Shown here: positions 9,401 to 19,388 of the stretch, piece after piece
Layout: every line of letters begins with the position of its first letter
Position numbering within the stretch: position 1 is the first letter of the stretch
DNA from: Oryzias latipes
Lineage: Eukaryota > Chordata > Actinopteri > Beloniformes > Adrianichthyidae
Length of the DNA stretch: 64,000 nt
NCBI RefSeq assembly: GCF_002234675.1
Contig: NC_019875.2
Span: forward strand, 29,912,897 to 29,976,896
Reading direction: 5' to 3'
Notes under the pieces: model-generated
Told to the model about the DNA's origin: nothing
Seen by the model: the letters and a program-made list of their open reading frames with translations, nothing else
The model's database searches: none
Program-made: the position numbers and the translations under genes

Positions 9401-12400
9401 CCTGCAAACGGTCTGAGAAGAACCAGCCTGCAAACGGTCTGAGAAGAACCAGCCTGCAAACGGTCTGAAAGGAACCAGCCTGCAAACGGTCTGAGAAGAA
9501 CCAGCCTGCAAACGGTCTGAGAAGAACTAGCCTGCAAACGGTCTGAGAAGAACTAGCCTGCAAACGGTCTGAGAAGAACCAGCCTGTAAACGGTCTGAGA
9601 AGAACCAGCCTGCAAACGGTCTGAGAGGAACCAGCCGGCAAACAGTCTGAGAAAAACCAGCTTGCAAACGGTCTGAAAGGAACCAGCCTGTAAAAGGTCT
9701 GAGTGGAACCACCCTGTAAATGGTCTGAGAAGAACCAGCCTGTAAACGGTCTGAAAGGAACCAGCCATTAAAAGGTCTGAGAGGAACCAGCCTGTAAACG
9801 GTCTGAGAGGAACCAGCCTGCAAACGGTCTGAGAGGAACCAGCCTGCAAACGGTCTGAGAGGAACCAGCCTGAAAACGGTCTGAGAGGAACCATCCTGCA
9901 AATGGTCTGAGAGGAAACAGCCTGCAAATGGTCTGAGAGGAACCAGCCTGCAAACGGTCTGAGAGGAACCAGCCAGTAAACGGTCTGAAAGGAACCAGCC
10001 TGCAAACGGTCTGAGAAAAACCAGCCTGCAAATGGTCTGAGAGGAACCAGCCTGCAAACGGTCTGAAAGGAACCAGCCTGTAAACGGTCTGAGAGGAACC
10101 AGCCTGCAAATGGTCTGAGAGAAACCAGCCGACAAATGGTCTGAGAGGAACCATCCTGCAAATGGTCTGAGAAGAACCAGCCTGCAAACGGTCTGAGAAG
10201 AACAAGCCTGCAAATGGTCTGAGAGGAACCAGCCTGTAAACGGTCTGAGAAGAACCAGCCTGCAAACGGTCTGAAAAAAACCAGCCTGCAAACGGTCTGA
10301 GAAGAACCAGCCTGCAAACGGTCTGAGAAGAACCAGCCTGCAAACGGTCTGAGAAGAACCAGCCTGCAAACGGTCTGAGAAGAACTAGCCTGCAAACGGT
10401 CTGAGAAGAACTAGCCTGCAAACGGTCTGAGAAGAACTAGCCTGCCAGCGATCTGAAAGGAACCAGCCTGCAAACGGTCTGAAAGGAACCAGCCTGGAAA
10501 CGGTCTGAGAAGAACCAGCCTGCAAACGGTCTGAGAAGAACCAGCCTGCAAACGGTCTGAGAAGAACCAGCCTGCAAACGGTCTGAGAGGAACCAGCCTG
10601 CAAACGGTCTGAGAAGAACCAGCCTGCAAACGGTCTGAGAAGAACTAGCCTGCAAACGGTCTGAGAAGAACTAGCCTGCAAACGGTCTGAGAAGAACCAG
10701 CCTGTAAAAGGTCTGAGAGGAACCACCCTGCAAATGGTCTGAGAAGAACCAGCCTGTAAACGATCTGAAAGGAACCAGCCATTAAAAGGTCTGAGAGGAA
10801 CCAGCCTGTAAACGGTCTGAGAGGAACCAGCTTGCAAACGGTCTGAGAGGAACCAGCCTGCAAACGGTCTGAGAAGAACCAGCCTGCAAACGGTCTGAGA
10901 AGAACCAGCCTGCAAACGGTCTGAGAGGAACCAGCCTGTAAACGGTCTGAAAGGAATCAGCCTGCAAACGGTCTGAGAAAAACCAGCCTGCAAATGGTCT
11001 GAGAGGAACCAGCCTGCAAACGGTCTGAGAAAAACCAGCCTGCAAATGGTCTGAGAGGAACCAGCCTGCAAATGGTCTGAGAGAAACCAGCCGACAAACG
11101 GTCTGAGAGGAACCAGCCGGCAAACAGTTTGAGAAGAACCAGCCTGCAAACGGTCTGAAAGGAACCAGCCTGCAAACGGTCTGAGAAGAACCAGCCTGCA
11201 AACGGTCTGAGAGGAACCAGCCTGAAAACGGTCTGAGAGGAACCAGCCTTCAAACGGTCTGAGAGGAAACAGCCTGCAAATGGTCTGAGAGGAACCAGCC
11301 TGCAAACGGTCTGAGAAGAACCAGCCTGTAAACGGTCTGAGAGGAACCAGCCTGCAAACGGTCTTAGAGGAACCAGCCTTCTAAAGGGAAGTGTTAATCC
11401 TCACATAGTCTGTTTTCTTGTCAGAGACTTGCTGCATCTCGGTTCTGCAGCACAAACTCAAACTGGTCGGTTTGTTCTTTTCTTCTTTACACAATAAAGT
11501 GAGTAGATGTGAAAGTCAAGTGTGTTAATAGATACAGAAAAGGCCGAATCTTAAAGTAGTTCCTCGTCTCCTTCTTACCCATAATTCAACCTGACAGACT
11601 TTTCCTTGTTTTTCTCGTGGTCATTCAGGATCTCACCTGCGTTGTCGAGTCGCTCCACGCCCTTCCATCCCGCCATGGGAGACCCGGCGCCCTCCTTCTG
11701 CAGGGCGGGTGGAGTGTCCTGGATCAGGTCCTCGTTCGACAGAGAGAAAGCTGGGAGCGATCTCTGAAAACACGTCGGACACGTTGAAACTCCACGACGG
11801 CAACGTGTTTCTTATTCATGAGCTGCTTTTTTAGCTCCTGTGGCCAAACTGGAAGCTACAACAAAAGTCAGACAGATTTCTGTGAAACCGAAGGAGTTTT
11901 TACCCAGAGGTCTGGTTGGTGCTTTAGGGAGCTGGAGGCCTGATCGGACGGTTGATGCTGAAGGTCCATGTTGGAGCCAAAAGGCCACTGCTGGTCACAC
12001 TGAGCCTTTATCTGTGCCAACGTTTTCCTTCTGCTAATGATCTAAAACACGTAGATCAGGATCAGCAGCTTAATTCAGAACAAAGCAGCAAACAGTTTGT
12101 TTATCTCCTCAGCTTAGTGTGTGAATCCCACAGAGACTCTCAGAAAACATTTGACCTTTTCCACAATCGTCTCGGCGAGCTCCTGGACGAGCTCCGCTCT
12201 GTGCTCATGAAGATACAGAACCTCACTCTGCTTCTCCTGGAAAACACAAAAACTTTCTCTTTTAAACTTTCAGCTGATGTCTCACTTCCATTGTTTGTTC
12301 ATTTTTGCTCCGATCCACAAGCTTCTCAACCATAGCAAAAAAAAAAGCGTCCTCGCTGTGATTTCAGAATAAAAGCATCTGTGTGGATTTAATGTTTTGA

Positions 12401-15400
12401 AGCGTTTCCTTTGACAAACACAGAAACGCTCAGAGTTAAAAAACCTGCGTGGACGTGTCGGCTTCGGCCTTGGAGATGGCTTCATCTATGGCCTCCTGCG
12501 CCACCCGTGTGGCCACGCTGAGCATCTCCGCCATGCTGTGCTCTGAACACAAAGAGGATTTTCCTTCAGCTTTTCTTACTTACAAAAACTATGAAAATAT
12601 GATCATTTTAAACACGTGTTTCATTCCAAAGTAGTTTCCTACTGATAGGACAATATTATTTTTATATTATAATTTTTTCTACAGAGCATTTAGATGATAT
12701 TAGCTGGAGCTCTTGTCCTGAAGGAAACGCTAGTCGTAAATTATTTCTGTTTTTTAGCAAAATTCTGTAATAAAGCTGCAATAAATGCATCTATATTAGA
12801 GGAAAAAACACTGAAATACATTTTCATCGTAATTAAAAGAGTTCAGGAGGATCCAACGCGTCTCAAAGGCCTTCACTGAACCTGAGTAACCACCAGGGGG
12901 AGCCCTTTGGTCTCCAGATCTCCAAAAGCCTCATTTCTGGAGGGGCCACTGATCGTTCTAAGGAAATGATGCACTATATTTAGTCTGCACATGAAACAAT
13001 AGGCATGTGAACCAACAGTAAAATGTGTCCACGGGGTGGGGCGGAGCCAGTTTCCTCTTGTTTACAGTCTTTGGACTCAGATAAGCCAATAATCTGCTCC
13101 ATTGAGGAAACCACCAGACCTTTGGATGGAATTCTCTGCAAATATTTCCAAATGCTTTTCATCGCATTATAATAATAACCCTTGTGCTATCCTAGGCACT
13201 TTAACGTTGGGAGTTGGGTCATCTAGACCCACTAGACAGTGCTCTGAACCTTTTTTCTTCAATGATTTGTGATCTTCACTGGTGTCCATGGATTACATGA
13301 AATCTTTCCACCTTTATCCACCTTTGTCATGGTAGGGAGAACACGTCAAAGTAAGGGTGGGGTCATCTAAGATAGCACAAGGGGTAAATTACTAAGGATA
13401 CATTTTATATTTTTGACGCCTTTCTCACAACAAGACGTCGTTGATCAAATTAAAAAAAATTAAATGCACACTCTGAAAAGAGTGTTTAGATCAAAGACGG
13501 ACGGGTTTGTGCCGCAGCGCTCACACGGTTGGATTCTAACTGTGGAACAACAGAACTCTGAATGAAAGTCAGAACCATGAAACCTTCAGTTTGTCTGTAG
13601 AACGCTGAGTCGCTCCCGCAGACGCTGCCCTCATTGCAGACGCTGTCGCCGCAGGCGCTGCCGTCTGCAGACACACATTCACACGCGGATAAGAGACAGA
13701 CACAGCTTAAGGGCTGAGACGTTAAGTTAGTTCAAGCCTTCATTTCTCATTTAAAAGGAACGTGATTAAGAGATAATGAAAACCTAAAATGTAAAGTTTA
13801 TCACAACAGACCAATCAAAAACTGTTTTCACTGTTGGTCTTTCTTTCTATTCACTCAGAGCTTTAGGCCTCTTTTCTTCCTCCCAGTTTCCTCTTTCGAG
13901 TCGCCTGCGTGGTGCAGTGGTTAACCCTCTTGTCTCACTCTACGAAAGCCCCGGTTTGAGTCCTGGCAGGGACCCTCCTGTGTGGATGTGTGGCTTTTCA
14001 TCCACAAACACGCTCCATGCTCCCAAAATGTGCATGTGTGATTGTGCAACAAACCGGCAACCTGACCAGGACGTTCCCCGCCAACAGTGGCCGGGGTAGG
14101 CTCCAATGACCCCGAAAGGTCACCGGGACCTCGGATCTCTGAGATTCATAATCTCTTTATGTGCATTTAAAACCCCAAAACAGAGAATTCAGAGAATTCT
14201 CAGATGCAGAAAAAGTACAGAAAGTTATTAAATGTTTATGAGGGCCTTAAATGGTAAAACTGTCAATGAAATGTATTTGATCCATTATGTGCAGCTAAAA
14301 TAAAGATTACAGAAGAAAGGAGTCGAAAGACCTTTCCTCGTCCTGAAACAGCCCTGCAACAATGCAGCCGTTTGTGCTTACGTAAGTGCATTAGAGCGGC
14401 TCGTGTGCCGCATTACTGGATGACCTGAGCTGTGTGCAGCCGGCCAGAACGGCGCGGTGCACAGAGTCACGGCCAATCACCCGACAGGGGCGAAGGCAGC
14501 GCTTTGGCTGAGCGACATTATCTGTGTGATCATCGCAGTGCTCTGTGATGCATGTAGTGGTTACCAAAATGTGTGAACGTTCCTAAAGCTTTACCAGGAT
14601 TACTCATTTATTTTGGTGAAAAGTTCCCATTTGTGTTGGAAATCAAAAAGCAGTTTAAGGCCGGAGCTTTAGCTCCAGTCTTGCTGTTCTTTGAATGACC
14701 GGAACTCTGAGCTTCGAGCTGCTTGTCTTTACATCCGAATCCGTTGGAATATCGGTAAACAACGGAAGAGTTGCAGTTGTTCAAAGAATGTGAGAGGCGG
14801 TGACAGTTTTAGTGTTAAAAGGTTATAAAAGATTTTTTGTTTTTTTTAATCCTAATTCTAGTGTTTGATGTGAGGCTGAAGCATGAAAACGTGCTGCAGA
14901 GACCTACATGTTAGCTGTTCCTGTGGATGGCGTCCGACCATCCGACCAAATCTGAGAACTGGAGCGAGTAAACGTGATGTCATCAACAGAAAACTGTTCA
15001 GTTCCGGCTCAATTCATTAGCATAGTTTGTCATACGGACGCCGCCATGTTGGCGTTTTAGGTGAGCAGTGATTGGTCCAATCAGCAGTGAGCTTGTTGGA
15101 AGGCAACTAGAAAGCGAGATCCAGGAAATCTCTCAAATGTTTTGAATGTTGGAAGTGGGGGCCGGCAGGCTCCGCCTACTTTTACTGAGGCATCTGTTTG
15201 GTCAGTTTGTAACTTGAACTAAAAAACGGGTATGTTCATTCTGACCAATAGAATGACAGAGTAACAGCTGTTTGTTAGTTGTGTCAGTGCCCAAGAAATT
15301 TCCCAGAAGTCCCTGTGAAAAACCAGTGTGCATCGATGCTCACCAGATCGGTGAATGTAGACCACAATGCCAAAAGAAATGTATTTAAATGTATTTTTTT

Positions 15401-18400
15401 ACTAAGCCATCAGTGTTTTTATTTTCAGAAGACAGTGAACTCATAAATAATTTGCAAAACACTCATATCAATTAGATTTGAACTTTATGAATTTGATGAC
15501 TACATCCGCCGTTCAAAAAACAAAAAAAGTAGTGAGCATGTTGGTCGAATTGCTTTTAGAATCCAGGGCACCTCATAGTTTTTTCAGTGGTTAGGGGTTA
15601 GGGTGGGAATTTAGACACAGCCTATGAGATTTTGGCTTCTTGGATCCACTTCCTGGTTGGAACGCCAGGGGGAGGGGCCACGCGGTCCAGTGTTTTAGAT
15701 ACAGTCAATGAATAAGGCGTCCATTTTTCAGAACGTCTTGTGTCAAACTATCAGCTTAAGTAAAGCATAAACAGCAGAGAAACGTGCAGACGCCAGGCTG
15801 CGTGTTACAGCGAAGCCATCATCAGGATTTTTCAGCATCAAACATCAGAAAAAGAAACCTGTCGAGTGATTCTATCAACAGAACACAAACACATCCAGTG
15901 TTCCAGCTGTGGAAATGTTTCTCCTCACTGATCTGTGTTTAGCGCTCTCCTCGGGGTCTCTCTGCTCTTTTGCTTTGCCCTTTGGATGACGCCATGTTTG
16001 AGCATCTCTGAGTCCTCCATGTGAACCCCCCCTCGAGCCTCAGGAGGACTCTGCTGGTGCTGATGCTGCTCGTGGGAGCTGACATTCAGGAGGCGTCCCT
16101 GTCTGAGGTCACAGCCCTGCATCTTTGCTTCACTAAAACGCCTCAGAACGGGAACGACAGGATTTCATAGTAACTCATCGTTCCACCTTAACGGAGGAAC
16201 ATGCTGGAGTAGAAGCCGCAGGATGAAATCAGCAGAACTCCATATTTTCAGGATGATTGCATAATACAAAGATCCTAATCCTGCCTCAGTATTAGCACTG
16301 GGGGGCTCTGACTCCCTGGAGGGTCCAGCTGAATGTTTTTCATTTCATTTCCTCTCTGCCAGCAGTCGAGTCCAGAAGAAAAGCCAGAAGTGAAACAGAA
16401 CCCATAAAGATTTTGATAAACATTTAGCTGATTTGGTGTTTTTATACTTAAATATATTTACTGATTTGAAGTTCAACCTGAACTTTGACTGGAGCATTGT
16501 GGGTAATCTGCTCTCAGCCTCCAGCAGGCATAAATCTGTCTGGTCGTTTTCAGGGTCTCCCTTCATCACGTTGGAGAAGCTATGGTACAGTCCCCCCCCC
16601 CCCTCAACACGCCAACGCTCCATAAAGCCAGGCGTCGTACCTGTGAGCTCTGACAGCGCGATGTGCTCTGCCAGGTGCTTCCTGTAGAGCGTCTTCAGCA
16701 CTTTGGCGCTGCCAAACCTCTTGAAGCGCTTCTTCACGTTGGAGTAGAACCACTCCAGGGACAGGGCCTTCAGCAGCCTGAGAAGAGACGGCAACAGACC
16801 AATCAAGCGATGCTGGGGACAGACAACCGGCTGGATCGCTCAGCCGGCTCAGTGTACAGCCGGAGGAAACTTGTGTTCGATTCCCAGGGAGCCCAATGAG
16901 CTTCATCAGTGTCTTTGAGCAACAGGCTAATGCCCACACGACCTAAGTCTGGGTTTCCCTGTGCCAGTCCCCTGCCTGGATAAAATAAAGGGTTGTGTCG
17001 GGAGGGGCAGGATTCTCCACAGGAACTCCATCCTGTTAAGCGAGCTACCATCTGTTTGCTGGGGGGCAAGACGACCCTCCAGGCTCCACACTTCTGTATG
17101 CTCCAGTAACGACAAATTGTTTGTTGCAATGTAAAAAACAAACCATGAAATGGGGATTTTACTGGTGAAACCCTGTGAAGTAAATCTGAAAGTGGCTGAG
17201 TGGCCAAAGCTGGATTAAGCCTGAGAGATCCACAAACTAATAAAAACCAGATTATTGTGATTTAAACAGATCAGATTCACTCGGTGCTCTTATCGTTTCT
17301 ACATCTGGATTCATTGTTCATGAAGCTGCAGATCAAAGTCTTCAGAAAAAAAACACCAGCAGTGACTCGCTTCACATAATCTGTAGCTTTTCTCCAAATT
17401 AGGATTGATTAATGTGACATAACAAAAAGGTGTTTATGTCACAAGAAGGGGTAGAGAACATTAAAACCTAGAATCAGAAGACAAATGTTAAATTCTCTTA
17501 TCTTACAGTAACTTACTATAAACCTGTGCATCCCGGTTTGGTTCTTTCTGTGTGGAGTTTGGATGTTCTCCTCGTTCCTGTGGTTTGTCTCAAGCTCCCT
17601 ACAGTCCAAAAACAGACTTGGTAGGTTTTCTGGTGACTCTGAATCGTCTTTTTAGTGTGGATGGATGTGCAGTTTTCTGTGATTCAGATTCCTTCATCAG
17701 ACAGTAACTGTGACTGAGCAGGTTTGGAAATGAATGGAGATTATTTCTATATCTATCCTGATGGTGTTGCATGGTGGATTAGTATCTACCTGTGTGTCCT
17801 GATCAAAATCTTCCCCTCTAGAGACCTCCACCATGCTTCACCCTCTGCCATTTTTCTGCACCCCACTTCCTGTGTTGTCCTGCAGACGTGAGCCTCTTGG
17901 CCTCGTTTGAATTTTTGGCTGCAACTTTTCATGAAGATGCTTCAGTCCAGACTTCTCTGGACTGTAGATGGGTTCATCTGTGCCCCGCTGGTTTCTGAGC
18001 TGATGGCACTGCTGGACATCTTGACATTTCAGAGGGTATTTCCTGAGCTTGATGTGTCTCTCATCTGCTACACCAAATTCGACCAACCACTGATGCCCTG
18101 AAGAAAAGGAATAAACCCGGAAATATTTTGGGGGGTTTTTTTTGGCATTGGGAGGAGCTGGAGGTAAACCTGAACCAACAGGAGCAGCAAACGCTGAAGA
18201 ACCCACAAGCTCTTCATCAAGCTCAGGTCAAAAAGGGTTTAGTTATCATCCAGGTCCTTTTTATGTGACCAGACTTACATACCAAGCAGATTGTAGTCCT
18301 GTGGAATGCTTCATATTTTCTCCTTTGCTTTAGCAGGTTAGGTAAAGCTTTCGTCTTCCTCACAAGATCCCAGAAGAAGACCTTTTTTTAGGAGTTGGGG

Positions 18401-19388
18401 GACTGAATTGTGAGAAAACCTATCAACCCTTCCACAAACATCTCCAACAAAGTTTAAATGCGAACCTCCTCAGCTTCACCTTCGTCTACATCACAGATAA
18501 AGACACGGACGGGGCACCGGCCTTACCGGCTCTTCTGGCACGCAGAGCAAAGCCAGATTCTGTCCCGCTTGTTGTAGACCCGGCAGGCCTTGCAGACGTT
18601 GTAGCTGCAGCTGCTGCACTGGCGCTTGGGGTTGAGCAGGAAGGAGAAGGGCGAGCAGCAGCGGATGCAGCAGCGGCGGTTGAAGCACGTCTGCCTTGAC
18701 AGCAGCAGGCAGCGACTGCCCTCCTCGTCCAGCTCCTGCTTCAGTTCGCTGTGGGGAGGAGGAGTCGGAGGAGGATGGGGTGGGGGAGATTTGGTGACAT
18801 GAAGAACGAGAGCTACAGATGTGGAAACAGATGCTGGTGTGTTTGCAACAACATTAAATACATTTAATAGACATTAAATACCTAGAATACACATTTGATC
18901 CCATAACTTTCAAACATGTTGAATAAAAGTGCAAATATCTGTACATTTTTTTCAAATCAGTCTTCATCTGTTAGCTCTTGTTGTCCCAGCTACCCTTACT
19001 GGGGGATATGGGCTGTATGTAGGGGGAAATGGTCATTTATGTTCATCTTTTGCTTATTGCTGTCTTTATATTTATAGACTTTTGCAGGCAGGCAGGCTGC
19101 AGGTCTGCGGCAGACGGGCTGCGTGCCTGCGGCAGACGGGCTGCGTGCCTGCGGCAGACGGGCTGCGTGTCTGCGGCAGACGGGCTGCGTGTCTGCGGCA
19201 GACATGTTCTGTTTTGTTTTTGCGCCTTCCCTCAGCTTTTCCTGGACTAAATCAGACCCTTAAATGTTCAGAGCTAACCTGAGACGCTCCTCATCCTTCT
19301 TACGAAGCTTCATGTCTCTTTGCACCACCTGCAGCACGTGAGCCGCCTCCCCCTCCGTCAGGCCCGTCAGGTCCAGCTTCCGACCCAT
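3376..19388 (-). CDS. myrip: MYRIP, myosin VIIa- and Rab27-interacting protein (14 coding exons)
   Basis: Fourteen exons join in phase to 1,099 residues plus stop. Residues 1-155 form the Slp-homology/Rab27-binding domain: [10 protein letters not shown] start, helix [20 protein letters not shown], a FYVE-type double zinc site with four CxxC pairs, then [20 protein letters not shown], all diagnostic of MYRIP/melanophilin. [11 protein letters not shown] and [12 protein letters not shown] match MYRIP rather than melanophilin. The middle region, which in mammals binds myosin VIIa/Va, includes [11 protein letters not shown]. The C-terminus has the conserved coiled-coil [17 protein letters not shown] and [10 protein letters not shown] tail, the region linked to actin binding. 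In mammals MYRIP tethers Rab27a-bound melanosomes and secretory granules to myosin and actin. The protein is longer than the human one (about 860 residues), mainly because of acidic exon 10. Confidence 0.93.
3546..3644 (-). CDS. myrip: MYRIP exon 13
   Basis: 33 codons in phase 0, acceptor ttgtgtcccag, donor gtaagt. Encodes [15 protein letters not shown], matching the ESRISALTIAGLNV motif of mammals. Confidence 0.93.
3767..3928 (-). CDS. myrip: MYRIP exon 12
   Basis: 54 codons in phase 0. Encodes [20 protein letters not shown] and [16 protein letters not shown], the most conserved coiled-coil stretch of MYRIP and melanophilin. Confidence 0.94.
4163..4339 (-). CDS. myrip: MYRIP exon 11
   Basis: 59 codons in phase 0 between acceptor gcgccacag and donor gtgagt. 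Encodes [20 protein letters not shown] and [11 protein letters not shown], matching the [14 protein letters not shown] coiled-coil start of the MYRIP C-terminal region. Confidence 0.92.
4821..6200 (-). CDS. myrip: MYRIP exon 10, giant acidic repeat exon
   Basis: 460 codons between acceptor gacattcacag and donor gtgagt, phase 0 on both sides. The product is strongly acidic and contains four imperfect repeats built around SST(D/E)(D/E)ELDR, each preceded by a Leu-Arg-rich turn ([32 protein letters not shown]). The later part is Glu/Lys-rich low-complexity sequence. A nearer acceptor (gccgcag at 6178) was rejected because its phase does not fit exon 9. This exon accounts for most of the extra length relative to mammals; the repeats may be phosphorylation or binding sites, which is inference. 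Confidence 0.87.
6347..6588 (-). CDS. myrip: MYRIP exon 9
   Basis: Acceptor cttcttccag, donor gtaaaa. Encodes [19 protein letters not shown] and [15 protein letters not shown] followed by an acidic run. DSEGNW echoes SPDGNW of exon 8, suggesting a repeated small motif. Confidence 0.85.
6718..7008 (-). CDS. myrip: MYRIP exon 8
   Basis: Acceptor gctgtcctcag, donor gtgaca. Encodes [40 protein letters not shown] and a PEPEPEPQP run. The SPDGNW and KESGV..AYEG blocks support MYRIP. Confidence 0.88.
7165..11380 (-). repeat. 26-bp-period satellite, about 162 units, in MYRIP intron 7
   Basis: Units of 26 bp run head to tail for about 4.2 kb; each contains tgcaaacggtctgag and (a/g)gaacca. Diagnostic variants sit at exact multiples of 26: the 'ccattaaa' unit at 8231, 8517, 8959, 9765 and 10779 (11, 17, 31 and 39 units apart) and the 'ccggcaaaca' unit at 7945, 8829 and 9635 (34 and 31 units). 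No indel is therefore visible over long distances, and a 31-unit (806 bp) higher-order block is duplicated. On the minus strand each unit reads with TTCTTCTCAG and GTTTGCAGG. Because 26 is not a multiple of three, each frame cycles through 26 codons, and the minus strand lacks stops in all three over long stretches. It lies inside an intron, so long open frames here are not evidence of protein. Confidence 0.95.
11637..11763 (-). CDS. myrip: MYRIP exon 7
   Basis: Acceptor gtgttttcag, donor gtgaga. Encodes [20 protein letters not shown] and [11 protein letters not shown]. The next intron, 11636-7009, contains the 26-bp satellite. Confidence 0.8.
12156..12236 (-). CDS. myrip: MYRIP exon 6
   Basis: 27 codons, phase 0 on both sides, acceptor tctcctttccag-type and donor gtcaaa. 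Encodes [20 protein letters not shown], matching the YLRDHKEELTEELATTI helix of mammalian MYRIP. Confidence 0.82.
12445..12542 (-). CDS. myrip: MYRIP exon 5
   Basis: Acceptor tttgtgttcag was chosen over an in-exon cag because only it gives the right phase and the conserved HSM motif. Encodes [19 protein letters not shown] and ISKAEA, an amphipathic helix conserved in MYRIP. Confidence 0.88.
13179..13383 (+). mobile_element. piggyBac-type MITE, copy 1
   Basis: Ends CCCTTGTGCTATC and GATAGCACAAGGG form terminal inverted repeats; the interior (cattagtgggtctagatgac-type block, tccacctttatccacctttg) is shared with copies at 23762, 26282, 39354 and 57849. The TTAA target site is degraded here. Assignment to piggyBac rests on the CCC start and the TTAA seen at copy 5. 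Confidence 0.8.
13584..13664 (-). CDS. myrip: MYRIP exon 4
   Basis: Acceptor tgtctgcag and donor gtttca. Encodes [15 protein letters not shown], close to the GSDSTFYRQSEG motif of mammalian MYRIP. The Cys-rich start (SACGDSVC) is not something I recall from mammals. Confidence 0.88.
13665..16640 (-). other. myrip: MYRIP intron 3
   Basis: Contains a SINE at 13905-14135. The rest (14140-16640) shows no coding exon and only vaguely repetitive text, including the 'ttagggttagggtggg' tract near 15590, which is too short to be telomeric. Confidence 0.5.
13905..14135 (+). repeat. tRNA-derived SINE
   Basis: Head with A-box-like tggtgcagtggtta and B-box-like GGTTTGAGTCC about 45 bases later, followed by the 'gtgtggatgtgtggcttttc' core related to the gtgtggagtttgcatgttct core of other copies, and a 'ggggtaggctccaatgaccc' block. 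These are the expected parts of a Pol III-type SINE. Confidence 0.7.
16641..16777 (-). CDS. myrip: MYRIP exon 3, second Rab27-binding helix
   Basis: Acceptor cttctcag, donor gtacga. Encodes [18 protein letters not shown] and [15 protein letters not shown]. The SLEWFY block is the hallmark Rab27-contact motif of the Slp/Slac2 family. Confidence 0.93.
16815..17000 (+). repeat. second type of tRNA-like SINE fragment
   Basis: ggatcgctcagccggctcag resembles a tRNA 5' half with an A box, and tgttcgattcccag fits a B box at the usual spacing. It lies in MYRIP intron 2. Could be a decayed tRNA pseudogene rather than a SINE. Confidence 0.45.
17530..17650 (+). repeat. SINE fragment
   Basis: tctgtgtggagtttggatgt and ttctcctcgttcctgtggtt match the shared core of the copies at 258 and 20618, in plus orientation. 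The tRNA-like head is largely lost. Confidence 0.55.
18527..18748 (-). CDS. myrip: MYRIP exon 2, FYVE-type zinc finger
   Basis: Acceptor ctccccacag, donor gtaagg. It encodes [11 protein letters not shown] and four CxxC pairs (CIRC, CSSC, CKAC, CSAC) expected to hold two zinc ions and keep the two Rab27-binding helices apart. Confidence 0.93.
19084..19205. repeat. 22-bp tandem repeat, about 5 copies, in MYRIP intron 1
   Basis: Units of ctgcggcagacgggctgcgt plus 2 bases repeat about five times with small t/c variants at the unit joint. GC-rich and 75 bases downstream of the exon 1 donor on the sense (minus) strand. Confidence 0.85.
19279..19388 (-). CDS. myrip: MYRIP exon 1 (start codon)
   Basis: ATG at 19388-19386 begins [11 protein letters not shown], the canonical N-terminus of MYRIP, and runs into the first Rab27-binding helix. 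Donor gttagc. The upstream bases include a possible acceptor (gatcttag) near 19420, so a non-coding 5' exon is likely. Confidence 0.92.

Larger units (their letters stand above)
11764..13583 (-). other. myrip: MYRIP introns 4-6 flanking sequence
   Basis: Outside exons 5 and 6 this stretch is intron. The only recognisable element is a piggyBac-type MITE at 13179-13383. No other gene is seen. Confidence 0.6.
16778..18526 (-). other. myrip: MYRIP intron 2
   Basis: Two SINE fragments (16815, 17530) and a stretch at 17780-18100 that reads partly as open sequence on the minus strand but has no recognisable domain; I could not assign it. Confidence 0.45.

Noticed and set aside
7126..11305. Many long minus-strand reading frames (up to 358 codons) with [16 protein letters not shown] repeats
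   Set aside because: They are translations of the 26-bp intronic satellite; all three frames give the same cycling peptide, and they lie between well-supported MYRIP exons.
7165..11380. CRISPR-like array
   Set aside because: Repeat units are contiguous without unique spacers, and the context is vertebrate.
15585..15615. Telomere-like ttaggg motif
   Set aside because: Only two loose copies; no array.
17838..18206. 122-codon minus-strand frame as a separate gene or MYRIP exon
   Set aside because: No splice sites in phase, no recognisable domain, and exons 2 and 3 already join in phase across it.
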